Source: Methanohalophilus mahii DSM 5219 (GTDB taxonomy: Archaea > Halobacteriota > Methanosarcinia > Methanosarcinales > Methanosarcinaceae). From it: a stretch of DNA of 64,000 nucleotides. Location of the stretch: the NCBI RefSeq assembly GCF_000025865.1, contig NC_014002.1, positions 1,550,001 through 1,614,000 of the forward strand, written 5' to 3'. How positions within the stretch are numbered: position 1 is the first letter of the stretch; each line of letters starts with the position of its first letter. This document shows, one piece after another, positions 45,431 to 55,771 of this stretch. The position numbers were made by a program, and so were the translations under genes. Below the pieces are notes generated by a model that did not search any database, was not told the DNA's origin, and saw only the letters and a list, made by a program, of their open reading frames with translations.

Positions 45431-46507
45431 ATGCAGATCAGAAGGTTCTCTGTCCTGTTACTGTTATGTGTACTGTTGAGCATCCAACCTGCTTTTGCCT
45501 TCACATCATACGATGGCGAAGGGGATATGGAAATCTTACAACAGATAGATGATGACGTTTATGCTGCAGGAGGTAATCTGCAGATTAACAGTGATATAAA
45601 CGGTGACCTGGTGGTTACCGGCGGCACCATTACCATCAACGGAGATATTTCCGGAGACCTGATAGCTGCGGGCGGTACAATAGCAATACGAGGAAATATA
45701 GCCGATGATGTCAGGATAGCAGCCGGGAAACTGACCATATCAGGAAATATCGGAGATGATGTCATTGCAGGTTGCGGCCAAATAATCCTGGAAGAAAATG
45801 CAACAATCGGAGGAGACCTGACAGCAGGCACGGATAAGGCATACCTCTACGGGGATGTTGCGGGCGATGTGTCAGGAAACTTCGGGAATATAATACTTGG
45901 CGGAAATGTCGCAGGAGAAGTGGATGTTGATACCAATAAAATACAAACCTTACCTGACGCCACCATCCAGGGGGAAACTATCACCTCTACAGATAGATAC
46001 GCGGGGCAAACCGAATCCGATGAAAATGGATACGGATTCATGGATACTGTATTCTGGTTATTGCGTTACATAATGTTACTATTGACCGGCTGGATAATTC
46101 TCTACCTGGCAACAAATAGCATTGAGGACATGACCTTTCACCTCACGGATAAACCGATTCACAAGACTATAGCCGGCCTTTTATCATTGCTGGGAATTGT
46201 CATGGGATCAATTGCACTTACAGTAACAGTGATCGGGATACCTCTGGCACTGCTTCTATTCCTGATACTGGTGTTTATGCTTTACTGTGCAAGGATAATA
46301 GCCGGCTTATGGCTGGGAAAAAAACTATTCGAGTTGCTGGGCAGGACTACCACACGATGGAGGGAGATGGCAGTCGGCATATTCATACTACTGCTACTGG
46401 GAAGTATCCCATACATTGGCTGGATAGTCTATATGGTCGCCACTCTCCTATCAACAGGTGCAATCTATTATCTATTAAAGGAAAAGGTCAGGCATCGGCC
46501 TGCATGA
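45431..46507 (+). CDS. Exported bactofilin-like beta-solenoid membrane protein
   Basis: A 358-aa protein: a cleavable signal (LLLLCVLLSIQPAFA), then about 140 residues of short glycine-rich repeats (INGDLVVTGG, ISGDLIAAGG, IADDVRIAAG, IGDDVIAGCG) typical of polymer-forming bactofilin-like beta helices, then four membrane segments in the C-terminal half. It may polymerise at the cell surface. AGGGGTT precedes the ATG. Its end overlaps the convergent maf gene by 20 bases. Confidence 0.72.
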   Translation: MQIRRFSVLLLLCVLLSIQPAFAFTSYDGEGDMEILQQIDDDVYAAGGNLQINSDINGDLVVTGGTITINGDISGDLIAAGGTIAIRGNIADDVRIAAGKLTISGNIGDDVIAGCGQIILEENATIGGDLTAGTDKAYLYGDVAGDVSGNFGNIILGGNVAGEVDVDTNKIQTLPDATIQGETITSTDRYAGQTESDENGYGFMDTVFWLLRYIMLLLTGWIILYLATNSIEDMTFHLTDKPIHKTIAGLLSLLGIVMGSIALTVTVIGIPLALLLFLILVFMLYCARIIAGLWLGKKLFELLGRTTTRWREMAVGIFILLLLGSIPYIGWIVYMVATLLSTGAIYYLLKEKVRHRPA

Positions 46508-47087
46508 GTCCAAATACATCTACACCTTTATTTTTTAACATCTGCGAAAGCCTGAAAAGGGGAAGTCCAACCACATTACAGAAATCCCCTTCAATTTTTT
46601 CCACAAGCACTGCACCAAGCCCCTGTATGGCAAAGGCACCAGCTTTACCCATTGGTTCACCGGTTTTCACATACGCTATTATTTCTTCCCGGGAGAGATT
46701 CGTCATCTCAACTTGAGTGGATATTATGTCACTTTCCTCAATCCCATTTTCCGAATCGATAACAACAATACCGGTTAAAACTTCCACAGTTCTGCCACTC
46801 ATCATACCCAGCATTGATATGGCATCTTCTTTACCTGCAGGCTTGCCCAGAAATTTCCCGCCACATGATATACCCGTGTCAGCTGCGATTATCACAGAAT
46901 CCGGATATTTTGCCGCAACATCACGGCCTTTTTCCAGAGCGTGCTGAAGTACCCGGGATGCAGGGTCCAATCCCTCAACCATGAGCTCATTGTAAGCAGA
47001 AGGAATTACCTGAAAGTTATCCCCGATGAGCTGTGTAAGCAACTCCCTGCGCCGGGGAGAGGTAGAAGCCAGAATTATCCTGCGCAT
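46488..47087 (-). CDS. maf: Maf family nucleotide pyrophosphatase
   Basis: A 199-aa Maf protein: IILASTSPRRRELLTQL, DPASRVLQHALEKGRDVA, VIIAADTGISCGGKFLGKP and TGEPMGKAGAFAIQGLG. These enzymes hydrolyse non-canonical or modified nucleoside triphosphates (dTTP/UTP type). Convergent with the bactofilin-like gene. Confidence 0.9.
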   Translation of the reverse strand: MRRIILASTSPRRRELLTQLIGDNFQVIPSAYNELMVEGLDPASRVLQHALEKGRDVAAKYPDSVIIAADTGISCGGKFLGKPAGKEDAISMLGMMSGRTVEVLTGIVVIDSENGIEESDIISTQVEMTNLSREEIIAYVKTGEPMGKAGAFAIQGLGAVLVEKIEGDFCNVVGLPLFRLSQMLKNKGVDVFGLMQADA

Positions 47088-47334
47088 GATAAGGTCTCAC
47101 TGCTGATTATAAATAAACCGTCTCTTTGCATAGCCTCTGTAACCACAAACTATGTAAATGCAGTCCACCTTCACAAAGTCTTCACAAGAGCGACACTCCG
47201 AATACAGTACATTCTTCCTGCCTGCACGGGGACAGTTTTCAATCCATGCTTCAAGCAATTATCCGGACCTCCCTGAAAAGAAATGTACATTCCATGATAT
47301 AAACCCGTATTTGTGTTGCATTAATCTTATGTAG

Positions 47335-47344
47335 GATATATATC
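47335..47344 (+). promoter_or_regulatory. TATA box for cofG
   Basis: GGATATATATC lies about 17-26 bases before the cofG ATG, and no ribosome binding site is present between, so the cofG operon is probably transcribed as a leaderless mRNA. Confidence 0.45.
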
Positions 47345-47360
47345 ATTTCATTCTCCATCC

Positions 47361-48344
47361 ATGCCAGAGTATGTCACATTCGCACGTAATGTATTCATTC
47401 CTGTCACAAACATCTGCAGGAACAATTGCCATTACTGTACCTTCCGTCGTGAACCGTCCCATCCTGATGCACAATTGATGGGGGAAAACGAGATAGGTGA
47501 TATTCTAAGCCTCGGAAAAAAGGCAGGTTGTACGGAAGCCCTGTTCGTGTTTGGAGAATATGCCGAGGAAGTGCCCGAATACATGGAGTGGCTTGGACAA
47601 AGAGGCTATTCTTCAACTGTGGATTATGTCTACAAGTTGTGCGAAATGGCAATTGAAAGAGGACTGTTGCCCCATACAAATGCCGGTATACTGACCTATG
47701 AAGAAATGGAGTTCCTCAAACCTGTAAACGCAAGTATGGGCCTCATGCTTGAAACCACTGCACGCTTGTCTGCCCATGAGCTGTCACCTGGCAAGGAACC
47801 AGACATCCGCCTTGCCATGATAGAAGATGCAGGCAAACTACATATCCCGTTCACAACAGGCATCCTTGTAGGTATCGGTGAAACCCGCAAAAATCGTATA
47901 AATTCCCTTGAAGCCATTGCAGAGCTGCAATTCAAATATAGGCATATCCAGGAAGTAATTATCCAGAATTTCATGCCCAAACCTGGCACCCGGATGGAAA
48001 ACATTCGTCCACCATCAAAGGAAGAGATGCTCGATACTGTACAACTGGCAAGAAATATCCTGCCTGCAGATGTAGAAGTGCAGGTAGCTCCAAACCTGAT
48101 TGATCCTTACCTGTTGATAAAAGCCGGTGCCAAAGACCTGGGAGGAATATCCCCCACAACAATTGACTGGATAAATCCTGAAGCTGAATGGCCGGATGTT
48201 GAAAAATTGAAAACTATGGCAAGAGACATCCCATTAAAGGAAAGATTACCCATCTACCCGCAATACATAAGAAGTGAATGGTATAGTAAGCAACTTGATG
48301 GATTGATAAATTCCCTTGCAAATTCCGAAGGATATCGAAAATAA
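47361..48344 (+). CDS. cofG: FO synthase subunit CofG
   Basis: A 327-aa radical SAM enzyme beginning MPEYVTFARNVFIPVTNICRNNCHYCTFR (cluster motif C19, C23, C26) with GLMLETTARL, HIPFTTGILVGIGET and QNFMPKPGTRM. With CofH it makes 7,8-didemethyl-8-hydroxy-5-deazariboflavin (FO), the chromophore of F420. First gene of cofG-cofH-cofH-cofC. Confidence 0.93.
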   Translation: MPEYVTFARNVFIPVTNICRNNCHYCTFRREPSHPDAQLMGENEIGDILSLGKKAGCTEALFVFGEYAEEVPEYMEWLGQRGYSSTVDYVYKLCEMAIERGLLPHTNAGILTYEEMEFLKPVNASMGLMLETTARLSAHELSPGKEPDIRLAMIEDAGKLHIPFTTGILVGIGETRKNRINSLEAIAELQFKYRHIQEVIIQNFMPKPGTRMENIRPPSKEEMLDTVQLARNILPADVEVQVAPNLIDPYLLIKAGAKDLGGISPTTIDWINPEAEWPDVEKLKTMARDIPLKERLPIYPQYIRSEWYSKQLDGLINSLANSEGYRK

Positions 48345-48357
48345 CAGAAGGATCCCT

Positions 48358-49446
48358 ATGAAAAACACGATACCTGATGATATAATACAGCAGGCATATG
48401 AAGGAAAAGTTACCAAAAAAAATGCCCTCAGGTTGCTGGAAGTTGCCCCTTTGCAACTGTTTAACCTTGCCGACAAATTACGCAAGCAGGCCGTCGGCGA
48501 TGATGTGACATATGTTGTCAACAGAAATATCAATTTCACAGACCGATGCATAGGCAACTGTGGTTTCTGTGCTTTCAGGAACCAGGAAAATTACCTTCTG
48601 GAAAAATCGGATATACTCAAAAAAACAAAAGAAGCTATTGATTTGGGTGCTACAGAAGTCTGTATCCAGGGCGGGTTACTTGAAGATGCAAACTTGGAAT
48701 TTTACCAGAATATTCTCAGTTCCATCAAAGAAAATTACCCCGACATACATGTTCACGCCTATTCCCCGATGGAAATTTTCCACCTTGCAAATAAAAATAG
48801 GCTTTCTATCGAATCCACAATAAAAAGGCTCAAAAACAGCGGCCTAGAAACTATGCCCGGTACTGCTGCAGAGATTCTTTCTGACAGGGTGCGCGAAATA
48901 ATATGTCCCGGAAAACTGAACACCCTGCAGTGGGAAAATGTAATCACTACAGCCCACAGGCTTGGAATTGCAACTACTGCGACCATGATGTACGGGCATG
49001 TGGAAACAAAGGAAGAAAGGATAGATCACATACTGAAAATAAGGGAGATCCAGCAAAAAACCTCTGGTTTTTCCGAATTTGTACTTTTGCCGTTCATGCC
49101 CTACAACAACCCCATCGGCGAGAAGATGATACAGGAAGGCAAATATGCCACCGGTGGCATGGAGGATTTACAGTTTTATGCGCTCTCCCGGATCCTCCTG
49201 CATACCCACATCCCCAATATACAGGCAAGCTGGGTCAAGCTCGGAAAGAAACTTGCACAGGTAGCTCTTGCCTGTGGTGCCAACGATGTTGGAGGCACAT
49301 TGATGGAAGAGAAAATCTCCAGCTCTGCAGGTGCAAAAAACGGGGAAAATATGGAAGTTTCCGAAATAAAATGGTTGATTCACACTGCCGGCCGCAAACC
49401 CGTACAAAGGAATACGCTCTATGAAACCATTGAGGCAGGGAAATGA
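48358..49446 (+). CDS. cofH: FO synthase subunit CofH, copy 1
   Basis: A 362-aa radical SAM enzyme with [24 protein letters not shown] (C64, C68, C71), EVCIQGGLLEDANLEFY, HAYSPMEIFH and the C-terminal GGTLMEEKISSSAGA. CofH makes the tyrosine-derived precursor of FO. The ATG at 48358 follows AGAAGGATCC; a longer frame reaches back into cofG and is rejected. It overlaps the second cofH by four bases. Confidence 0.92.
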   Translation: MKNTIPDDIIQQAYEGKVTKKNALRLLEVAPLQLFNLADKLRKQAVGDDVTYVVNRNINFTDRCIGNCGFCAFRNQENYLLEKSDILKKTKEAIDLGATEVCIQGGLLEDANLEFYQNILSSIKENYPDIHVHAYSPMEIFHLANKNRLSIESTIKRLKNSGLETMPGTAAEILSDRVREIICPGKLNTLQWENVITTAHRLGIATTATMMYGHVETKEERIDHILKIREIQQKTSGFSEFVLLPFMPYNNPIGEKMIQEGKYATGGMEDLQFYALSRILLHTHIPNIQASWVKLGKKLAQVALACGANDVGGTLMEEKISSSAGAKNGENMEVSEIKWLIHTAGRKPVQRNTLYETIEAGK

Positions 49447-50513
49447 TTAATGAAGAGATTGAAAATCGGGCTGAAAATGGGTTGGCCACCAAAGAAGATG
49501 CCCTGCAACTCCTGAAAGAAAACCCCTTTGAACTTTTTGGCCTGGCAGACCGGCTTCGTAAGGAATCAGTCGGTGACGATGTAACCTATGTTGTGAATCG
49601 CAATGTGTACATCACCAATATGTGCAGGGGCAAATGTAATTTCTGTTCATACAATCAGCAGAACGGTTACATATTAACAATACAGGAAATCCTTGAAAGG
49701 GTGGAAACAGCATATCTTGCAGGCGCCACCGAAATTTGCATACAGGGAGGTTTCCTTCCAGAACTCAAACTTGATTTTTATCTTGATATCGTACGAGCAA
49801 TCAAGGAAAAATATCCAGATATAAGCATTCATGGATATTCCCCCATGGAAATCAACCACGCTGCCAGAGTTGACGGTCTCTCTCTGGAAGAGGCATTCTC
49901 AAAATTGCTGGAAGCCGGATTGGGAACCCTTACAGGGACCTCTGCGGAAATCCTCTGCGAAAGGGTGCGAAATATTATTTGCCCTGAAAAGATTACTACA
50001 GAAGAATGGATTGATACAGTAACATCAGCACATAACGCAGGCCTAGTCACAAATTCAACCATCATGTATGGCCATGTGGAAACCTGGGAAGAAAGAATCG
50101 ACCACCTACTTATACTCAGGGACATCCAACAAAAAACGGGCAAATTCACAGAACTTGTCCCTCTTCCATTTCTGCCCTACAATAACAAGTTGGGTGAAAA
50201 AATGATTAAAAAAGGAATATATGGCCCGGGAGGAATAGAAGATCTGAAATTCTATGCTATTGCACGCGTTCTTCTCAATAAACATATAACCAATATACAG
50301 GCCAGCTGGGTAAAGCTTGGAAATAAGCTTGCACAGGTAGCCCTGAATTGTGGTGCAAACGATTTGGGTGGTACACTTATGGAAGACCAGATCACCGTTG
50401 CATCAGGGGGGATAAATGGTGAATACCTGCACCCCGAAGAAATGCAATGGATCATCAAAGGAATCGGGCGCAGGCCTGTCAGACGTGATACATATTACAG
50501 GGAATGTAAATGA
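49443..50513 (+). CDS. cofH: FO synthase subunit CofH, copy 2
   Basis: A 356-aa paralogue of the preceding protein with the same architecture ([24 protein letters not shown] with C61, C65, C68; [32 protein letters not shown]). The two copies are clearly homologous but well diverged, so this is an old duplication, also known in Methanosarcina. ATGA overlaps at both ends show tight coupling. Both keep the cluster cysteines, so both may be active. Confidence 0.92.
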
Positions 50514-51154
50514 GAGCAGTGATACCCTACAAAAAGGAAAATGCCAAATCCAGGCTTTCAACCGTTATGACAAGGGAACAGAGGGAGACCTTTGTCGAAA
50601 AAATGCTCCTGGATGTTGTTGCAACCTTAAAGGAAGGCGGAATCCGGAATATAGATATAATCACCACCAACGCCTGTGACGTGAAAAAGGAAGTAAAAGC
50701 AAATATAATTGAGGATGACACAGACCTCAACGACTGCTTGAATAAATATCTCTCTCAAAAGGAAGAGCCGATACTGATCATTATGGCTGACCTGCCCCTT
50801 GTGAAATTCAGTCATATAGAAGACATAGTAGCAGGTAAAGCGGATGTAACAATCGTCCCCGGCAAGGGAGGTGGCACAAATATATTGTTTATCCGCAAAC
50901 CTGAGAATTTCAGGGTCAAATACTACGGTTCAAGTTTTGAGAGCCACTGTATGATTGCCGCACAACAAAATCTCTCTATTCGAGTATACGATTCATTCCT
51001 TGCAAGTACAGATATTGATGAACCACAGGATATTACAGAACTCATATTACATGGACACGGAATTGCAAAGGATTATGCCGAAAAAAGATTCGGAAAAAAG
51101 GAAGGTAAAGGAAGGGTGAAAATAAGCCCCTTCAATGAGATACCGATGTACTGA
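50510..51154 (+). CDS. cofC: 2-phospho-L-lactate guanylyltransferase CofC
   Basis: A 214-aa nucleotidyltransferase: [61 protein letters not shown] and [17 protein letters not shown]. It activates 2-phospholactate with GTP for attachment to FO. It overlaps cofH copy 2 by four bases and its end overlaps the convergent cutA gene by 23 bases. Confidence 0.93.
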
Positions 51155-51443
51155 TCCATTCCAGGAATTCAGAATCGCCTTCAATATTCCATGAAACAAT
51201 TGCAGGCAATTCATAACTGTGTATGCTGCGCACAAGTTTTCTTATAGGTTCAAAATTGTTCTTGGTAGTTTTGGCAAAAAGGACGACTTCATCATCCTCG
51301 TTTACTTCTCCCTCCCACATAAAAACCGACCTGATAGGATACATATTCACACAGGCTACAAGACCCTGGGAAACCAACTCGGAGGCTATATTGCGTGCCT
51401 CAACTGTATCTGAAGTTGTGATATAAACAATAATAAATTCCAT
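51132..51443 (-). CDS. cutA: CutA1 divalent cation tolerance protein
   Basis: A 103-aa CutA1 ([76 protein letters not shown]). It forms trimers and is linked to metal tolerance. The ATG at 51443 is the usual family start; a TTTATAAAT TATA-like box lies about 30 bases ahead, so a leaderless transcript is possible. Convergent with cofC. Confidence 0.92.
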
Positions 51444-51588
51444 AATGAATGATAACATACAATAATTTATAAATCTCCTCCATATATGATACTACAGGTA
51501 AATTGTAATAATTTTAAACCCTTACTGACAAAATATATATCTTTACATGTGTTATTAGGGTCAATTCATATCTTATTTCGGTGATTGG

Positions 51589-51762
51589 ATGAGCATTAAT
51601 ATAAATCGGTACAAGTGCGGATACTGCGGTGCATGTGTGGGTGTATGCCCCAGCGGAGCCCTCGAGCTTGTAGAAACCTGGGTGGAAGCTAATGATTGCT
51701 GCACAAGTTGTGGTCTCTGTGCTAAGATCTGCCCGGTAGGAGCTATTGAGGTGAATAAATGA
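51589..51762 (+). CDS. Ferredoxin partner of geranylgeranyl reductase
   Basis: A 57-aa ferredoxin with two [4Fe-4S] motifs, [14 protein letters not shown] and [23 protein letters not shown] lies just ahead of the ATG. The stop overlaps the reductase ATG (ATGA). In Methanosarcina the corresponding ferredoxin donates electrons to the archaeal lipid geranylgeranyl reductase, which supports the assignment. Confidence 0.88.
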   Translation: MSININRYKCGYCGACVGVCPSGALELVETWVEANDCCTSCGLCAKICPVGAIEVNK

Positions 51763-52991
51763 AAGAAATGTATGATTTGATAGTTGTAGGTGGTGGACCC
51801 GGGGGAGCAATCGCCGCAAAAAATGCTGCAGAACTCGGACTTGATGTACTCCTTATCGAAAAAAGACAGGAAATCGGAGACCCTGTGCGCTGTGCAGAAG
51901 GGGTTTCTAAAATCAGCCTCAGCGACCACATCGAACCTGACCCACGATGGATATGCGCAGATCTTACAGGTTCTCGCATATATTCCCCGGATGGAACAAT
52001 GATCGAAATGAGTGAAGAAATGTCAGGAGGGGAAGTAGGTTATGTCCTTGAAAGAAAAATTTTCGACCGTGCCCTTGTGGACCAATGTGCCAAAGCAGGT
52101 GCAGAAGTTAGAGTCAAGACCCGGGCAACCGGACTTATAATGGAAAAGGGTGTTGTATGCGGAATTTATGCAATGCACCTGGGTGAGGAATACAAAATAC
52201 GCTCAAAGATCGTGATCGGCGCTGACGGAATGGAATCAAAGGTTGGCAGATGGGCAGGAATCGATACATCCCTGAAACCAAGTGATATGGAAACCTGTGT
52301 GCAGTATCTTGTTACTGATATTGATATTGATCCAAATTTCTGTGATTTTTATCTCGGAAACGAAATTGCACCAGCAGGCTACCTCTGGGTATTCCCTAAA
52401 GGTGAAAATATGGCAAACATAGGCGTTGGCATCTTGGGAAGTAAATCAGGTGACAAGAGAGCTATCGACTATATTAATAAATTTATAGAAGATGTTTATC
52501 CCGATGGAAGGATTATCGAAATGGTCTACGGAGGAGTACCCGTTCGTGGCCCCATCGAGAAAACAGTTAGTGATGGTTTAATCCTTGTGGGTGATGCCGC
52601 ACGCCAGTCTGATCCAATTACAGGAGGAGGCATTATCAATGCAATGGAAGCTGGAAAGATTGCTGCAGAAGTCACTGCAGATGCCATCAAAAGAGGAGAT
52701 TACACCACAAATACCCTTAACGAATATGAAACTCTCTGGAGATCCACCATCGGGAAAGAAATTGAATATAGCCTGGTAGTAAAAGAGACATTTGTCAAAT
52801 TTACAGACAAAGATCTCAATCACCTTGCACAATCCCTGTCCAATGTCAATTTTTATAGCCTCAGTCTCAAGGACTTGCTTTATGCTTTATTCAAAGCAAA
52901 CAAGAAATTATTATGGGATCTGCGGGGCCTTTTCAGAGATGTTGTCAACAACAACTTTGACTTCAAATATAAAAAGAATCAGTTTGACTGA
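51759..52991 (+). CDS. Digeranylgeranylglycerophospholipid reductase (geranylgeranyl reductase)
   Basis: A 410-aa FAD protein of the archaeal geranylgeranyl reductase family: [30 protein letters not shown], the RCAEGVSK cysteine segment, [34 protein letters not shown] and [26 protein letters not shown]. It saturates the isoprenoid chains of membrane lipids using reduced ferredoxin, presumably the partner encoded directly upstream. Confidence 0.88.
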   Translation: MKEMYDLIVVGGGPGGAIAAKNAAELGLDVLLIEKRQEIGDPVRCAEGVSKISLSDHIEPDPRWICADLTGSRIYSPDGTMIEMSEEMSGGEVGYVLERKIFDRALVDQCAKAGAEVRVKTRATGLIMEKGVVCGIYAMHLGEEYKIRSKIVIGADGMESKVGRWAGIDTSLKPSDMETCVQYLVTDIDIDPNFCDFYLGNEIAPAGYLWVFPKGENMANIGVGILGSKSGDKRAIDYINKFIEDVYPDGRIIEMVYGGVPVRGPIEKTVSDGLILVGDAARQSDPITGGGIINAMEAGKIAAEVTADAIKRGDYTTNTLNEYETLWRSTIGKEIEYSLVVKETFVKFTDKDLNHLAQSLSNVNFYSLSLKDLLYALFKANKKLLWDLRGLFRDVVNNNFDFKYKKNQFD

Positions 52992-53074
52992 TTATTTTAT
53001 TTTTTCCAGAAGGCTGGAGTTTTCGACTTCTTTATCCCCTGGATAACTGAGTATGGAAATCCATAAATGTACCC

Positions 53075-54409
53075 TTACTTGAACAGTTTTTCTACAGCCT
53101 GATGTGCCCTGGGCAGGGAAAATATAAGCAGGTGATCTCCCTCCCTTATCCTGTAGTTACCCCGAGGGATAATAGTTACTCCTCCGTGTACTACCATGCT
53201 TACGAGGGAATCATCCGGGAAATTCACATCCTTTAGAAGTTTTCCCGCCACTTTTGATTTGCGAGACACGGTATATTCAATTATTTCTGCCTTTTCGCCT
53301 TCAATGGTCGTCAGGGCTTCGATTCCCGTTCCCATTGAAAGTTTGAGTACTTCATTAACTGTGGCTTCCCTGGGACTGACAGCACGGTCCACACCCACCA
53401 TTTCGAAAAGTGGCACATAATCAAAGTGATCAGCTCTGACAATTACCTTCTTTGCCCCCAGCTGTTTGGCCATCAGCGAACACAATAAATTCTTTTCATC
53501 ACTGTCTGTGACAGAGATAACTACATCCATCTCACCGACATCTTCTTCCTTTAGAAGATCCAGGTCGGAACCGTCCCCACGCAAAACAAGTGCCTTTTGA
53601 AGATTATCGGCTATCATTTCAGATCTCTGGCGACCTTTTTCGATGATCTTTACGTTCAGACGTGTATTTTCAAGCAACTGTGCCAGATAAAATCCGACTA
53701 CCCCCCCGCCAATTATCATCACGCGGCTGCGTGACTTATTGATCCCACCAAAAAAGGAAGAAATATCCTTCATTGCATCTGCTTTACCAATAATTACGAT
53801 GTGGTCGCCAGCCTGAATCATGTCTTCACCATGAGGAATGATCAGTTGCGAACCCCTGAAAAGAGCACTTACGATACAGCAATCGAGCAAATCTATATCC
53901 CGAAGATGTTTGCCTGCAATACTACTATTGTCCTTGACAACAAACTCCATCATTTTTACTTTTCCGTCTGCAAAGGATTCAGAATCAATAGCAGAAGGAA
54001 TTGATAAAATCTCAGCAACTTCAGACGCAAGGGCAAGTTCGGGACACACCATTACATCAATACCAACCTGTGTACGCTTGGCTACCGGCCTATCTATATA
54101 ATCAGGATTACTGACCCTTGCCATGGTCTTGAAGTTCGTGCTGGACTGCTTTATCAACTTAGCAGCCATACATGAAACGATGTTTATTTCGTCATCACCG
54201 CTTACAGCCACAAGAAGATCTGCACCGATCAAAACTTTTTCAAGAATTGCAGCATTTGCTCCGTTGCCCTGAATGACCTGAACGTCGAGTTCATCGACCC
54301 TCAGGCAAGCATCTTCATCTTCATCAATGATAACAAGATCATTTTCCAGGTACAGTGATTTAGCTATATGATAACCAACTTCACCTGCACCTATGACAAC
54401 GATTTTCAT
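53075..54409 (-). CDS. trkA: Trk potassium system regulator TrkA (two RCK domains)
   Basis: A 444-aa TrkA with two tandem RCK units: KIVVIGAGEVGYHIAKSLYLENDLVIIDED and MIIGGGVVGFYLAQLLENT, each with a C-terminal RCK_C part. It binds NAD(H) and controls TrkH-type K+ uptake. No trkH lies beside it; one is at 20851. GAGGTGCC precedes the ATG. Confidence 0.9.
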   Translation of the reverse strand: MKIVVIGAGEVGYHIAKSLYLENDLVIIDEDEDACLRVDELDVQVIQGNGANAAILEKVLIGADLLVAVSGDDEINIVSCMAAKLIKQSSTNFKTMARVSNPDYIDRPVAKRTQVGIDVMVCPELALASEVAEILSIPSAIDSESFADGKVKMMEFVVKDNSSIAGKHLRDIDLLDCCIVSALFRGSQLIIPHGEDMIQAGDHIVIIGKADAMKDISSFFGGINKSRSRVMIIGGGVVGFYLAQLLENTRLNVKIIEKGRQRSEMIADNLQKALVLRGDGSDLDLLKEEDVGEMDVVISVTDSDEKNLLCSLMAKQLGAKKVIVRADHFDYVPLFEMVGVDRAVSPREATVNEVLKLSMGTGIEALTTIEGEKAEIIEYTVSRKSKVAGKLLKDVNFPDDSLVSMVVHGGVTIIPRGNYRIREGDHLLIFSLPRAHQAVEKLFK

Positions 54410-54504
54410 AAAGGCACCTCAATCAAGCTAAATAATTAGACAGGATTAAACGGTAATCTATGCCATGGTTGTTAAAGCTTACTAAAAAAGAAAAACAAGG
54501 AGAA

Positions 54505-55701
54505 TCAGGCAGGAGAATCACTCGGGGAGTCGTCAGGAGAGATTACAGATTCAAAAGCATTTTTGAATTTATCAAAAACTCCACCTTTACCTGAGCCGGC
54601 GGATCCTCCACCCAAACTGTCAAATTCCTTGAGGAGCTTTTTCTGTTCCTCATTGAGCTTTGTAGGGGTCTTTACGATGACCTTTACGAGCTGATCGCCC
54701 TGTCCATGCCCATGCAGATGGGGCATCCCCTTGCCTTTCAGACGCAATACTGAGTGTGTCTGTGTCCCGGGTTTAATGTTCATCTTTACATCACCGTAAA
54801 GAGTGGGAACCTGTATGCTGTCACCCAGAGCAGCCTGTGCAAATGAGATGGGAATTTCGCATACTATGTCATCACCCATTCTTTCAAAGCGTTCATGGGG
54901 TTTTACATGAAGTACAATGTAAAGGTCCCCCGGCGGAGCCCCTGGACTTCCGGCCTCCCCTTCTCCGGACATTTTCAAACGCAGACCGGTTTCCACACCT
55001 GTAGGGATGTTTACCTCAATAGTCTTTGTCTTTCTGACTTTACCGCTACCATTACAGGTTTCACAGGGTGATTCGATGATCTGCCCCATACCATGGCATT
55101 TGTCACAGGTTGTAGCTGTCACAAAATTACCAAGGGGAGTACGACGGGCATGGGTTACCTGCCCACTACCACCGCAGTTAGAACATTTGACCGGTTCTGT
55201 ACCGGGTTTGGCCCCTGTCCCACCACAGGTGTCACAAGTATGGGCCCGCGGAACATCGATGTTAACCTTGTCTCCGAATGCAGCCTGTTTGAGAGTAATA
55301 TCCAGGTCATACCGCAAATCCGCACCTCTCTGTGGCCCCCGGCGTGTGCTGCGTGAACCGCCGAATCCGCCAAAGCCACCGAAACCACCGAATCCGCCGC
55401 CAAAGATATGCTCGAGGATATCCTCGAAACCACCGAAATCGGCTGTGCGGAATATATCTTCTTCCGAATACTGGTTATCAATTCCCGCATGTCCGAAGCG
55501 ATCATATTGTGCTCTCTTTTCCTCATCAGAAAGGACGGCGTAGGCTTCGGATATCTCCTTGAACTTATCTTCAGCATCCGCTTCCTTATTTTTGTCCGGA
55601 TGGTATTTCATTGCAAGCTTTCGATAAGCTTTCTTTATATCACTGGCTGATGCGTCCTTGGAAATACCCAGTATTTCGTAGTAATCACGCTTTGTAGACA
55701 T
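54505..55701 (-). CDS. dnaJ: Chaperone DnaJ
   Basis: A 398-aa full-length DnaJ: the J domain with HPD (34-36), a Gly/Phe-rich linker ([13 protein letters not shown]), four CxxCxGxG zinc repeats ([32 protein letters not shown]) and the C-terminal substrate domain. It stimulates DnaK. AGGTTTTTCC precedes the ATG. It follows dnaK with a 70-base gap holding a hairpin. Confidence 0.95.
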   Translation of the reverse strand: MSTKRDYYEILGISKDASASDIKKAYRKLAMKYHPDKNKEADAEDKFKEISEAYAVLSDEEKRAQYDRFGHAGIDNQYSEEDIFRTADFGGFEDILEHIFGGGFGGFGGFGGFGGSRSTRRGPQRGADLRYDLDITLKQAAFGDKVNIDVPRAHTCDTCGGTGAKPGTEPVKCSNCGGSGQVTHARRTPLGNFVTATTCDKCHGMGQIIESPCETCNGSGKVRKTKTIEVNIPTGVETGLRLKMSGEGEAGSPGAPPGDLYIVLHVKPHERFERMGDDIVCEIPISFAQAALGDSIQVPTLYGDVKMNIKPGTQTHSVLRLKGKGMPHLHGHGQGDQLVKVIVKTPTKLNEEQKKLLKEFDSLGGGSAGSGKGGVFDKFKNAFESVISPDDSPSDSPA

Positions 55702-55744
55702 GGAAAAACCTGTAAAGATGTCTTTTGTTTATAAAATATAAAAA

Positions 55745-55761
55745 GCAGGAAGGAATCCTGC
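55745..55761 (-). terminator. Hairpin with T run between dnaK and dnaJ
   Basis: On the minus strand GCAGGA (pairing with TCCTGC, 5-base loop) is followed by TTTTTATATTTTAT, i.e. a terminator-like structure and at the same time a TATA-rich segment, between dnaK stop and dnaJ start. It may lower read-through into dnaJ or precede a separate dnaJ promoter. Confidence 0.4.
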
Positions 55762-55771
55762 CTGAATACGA

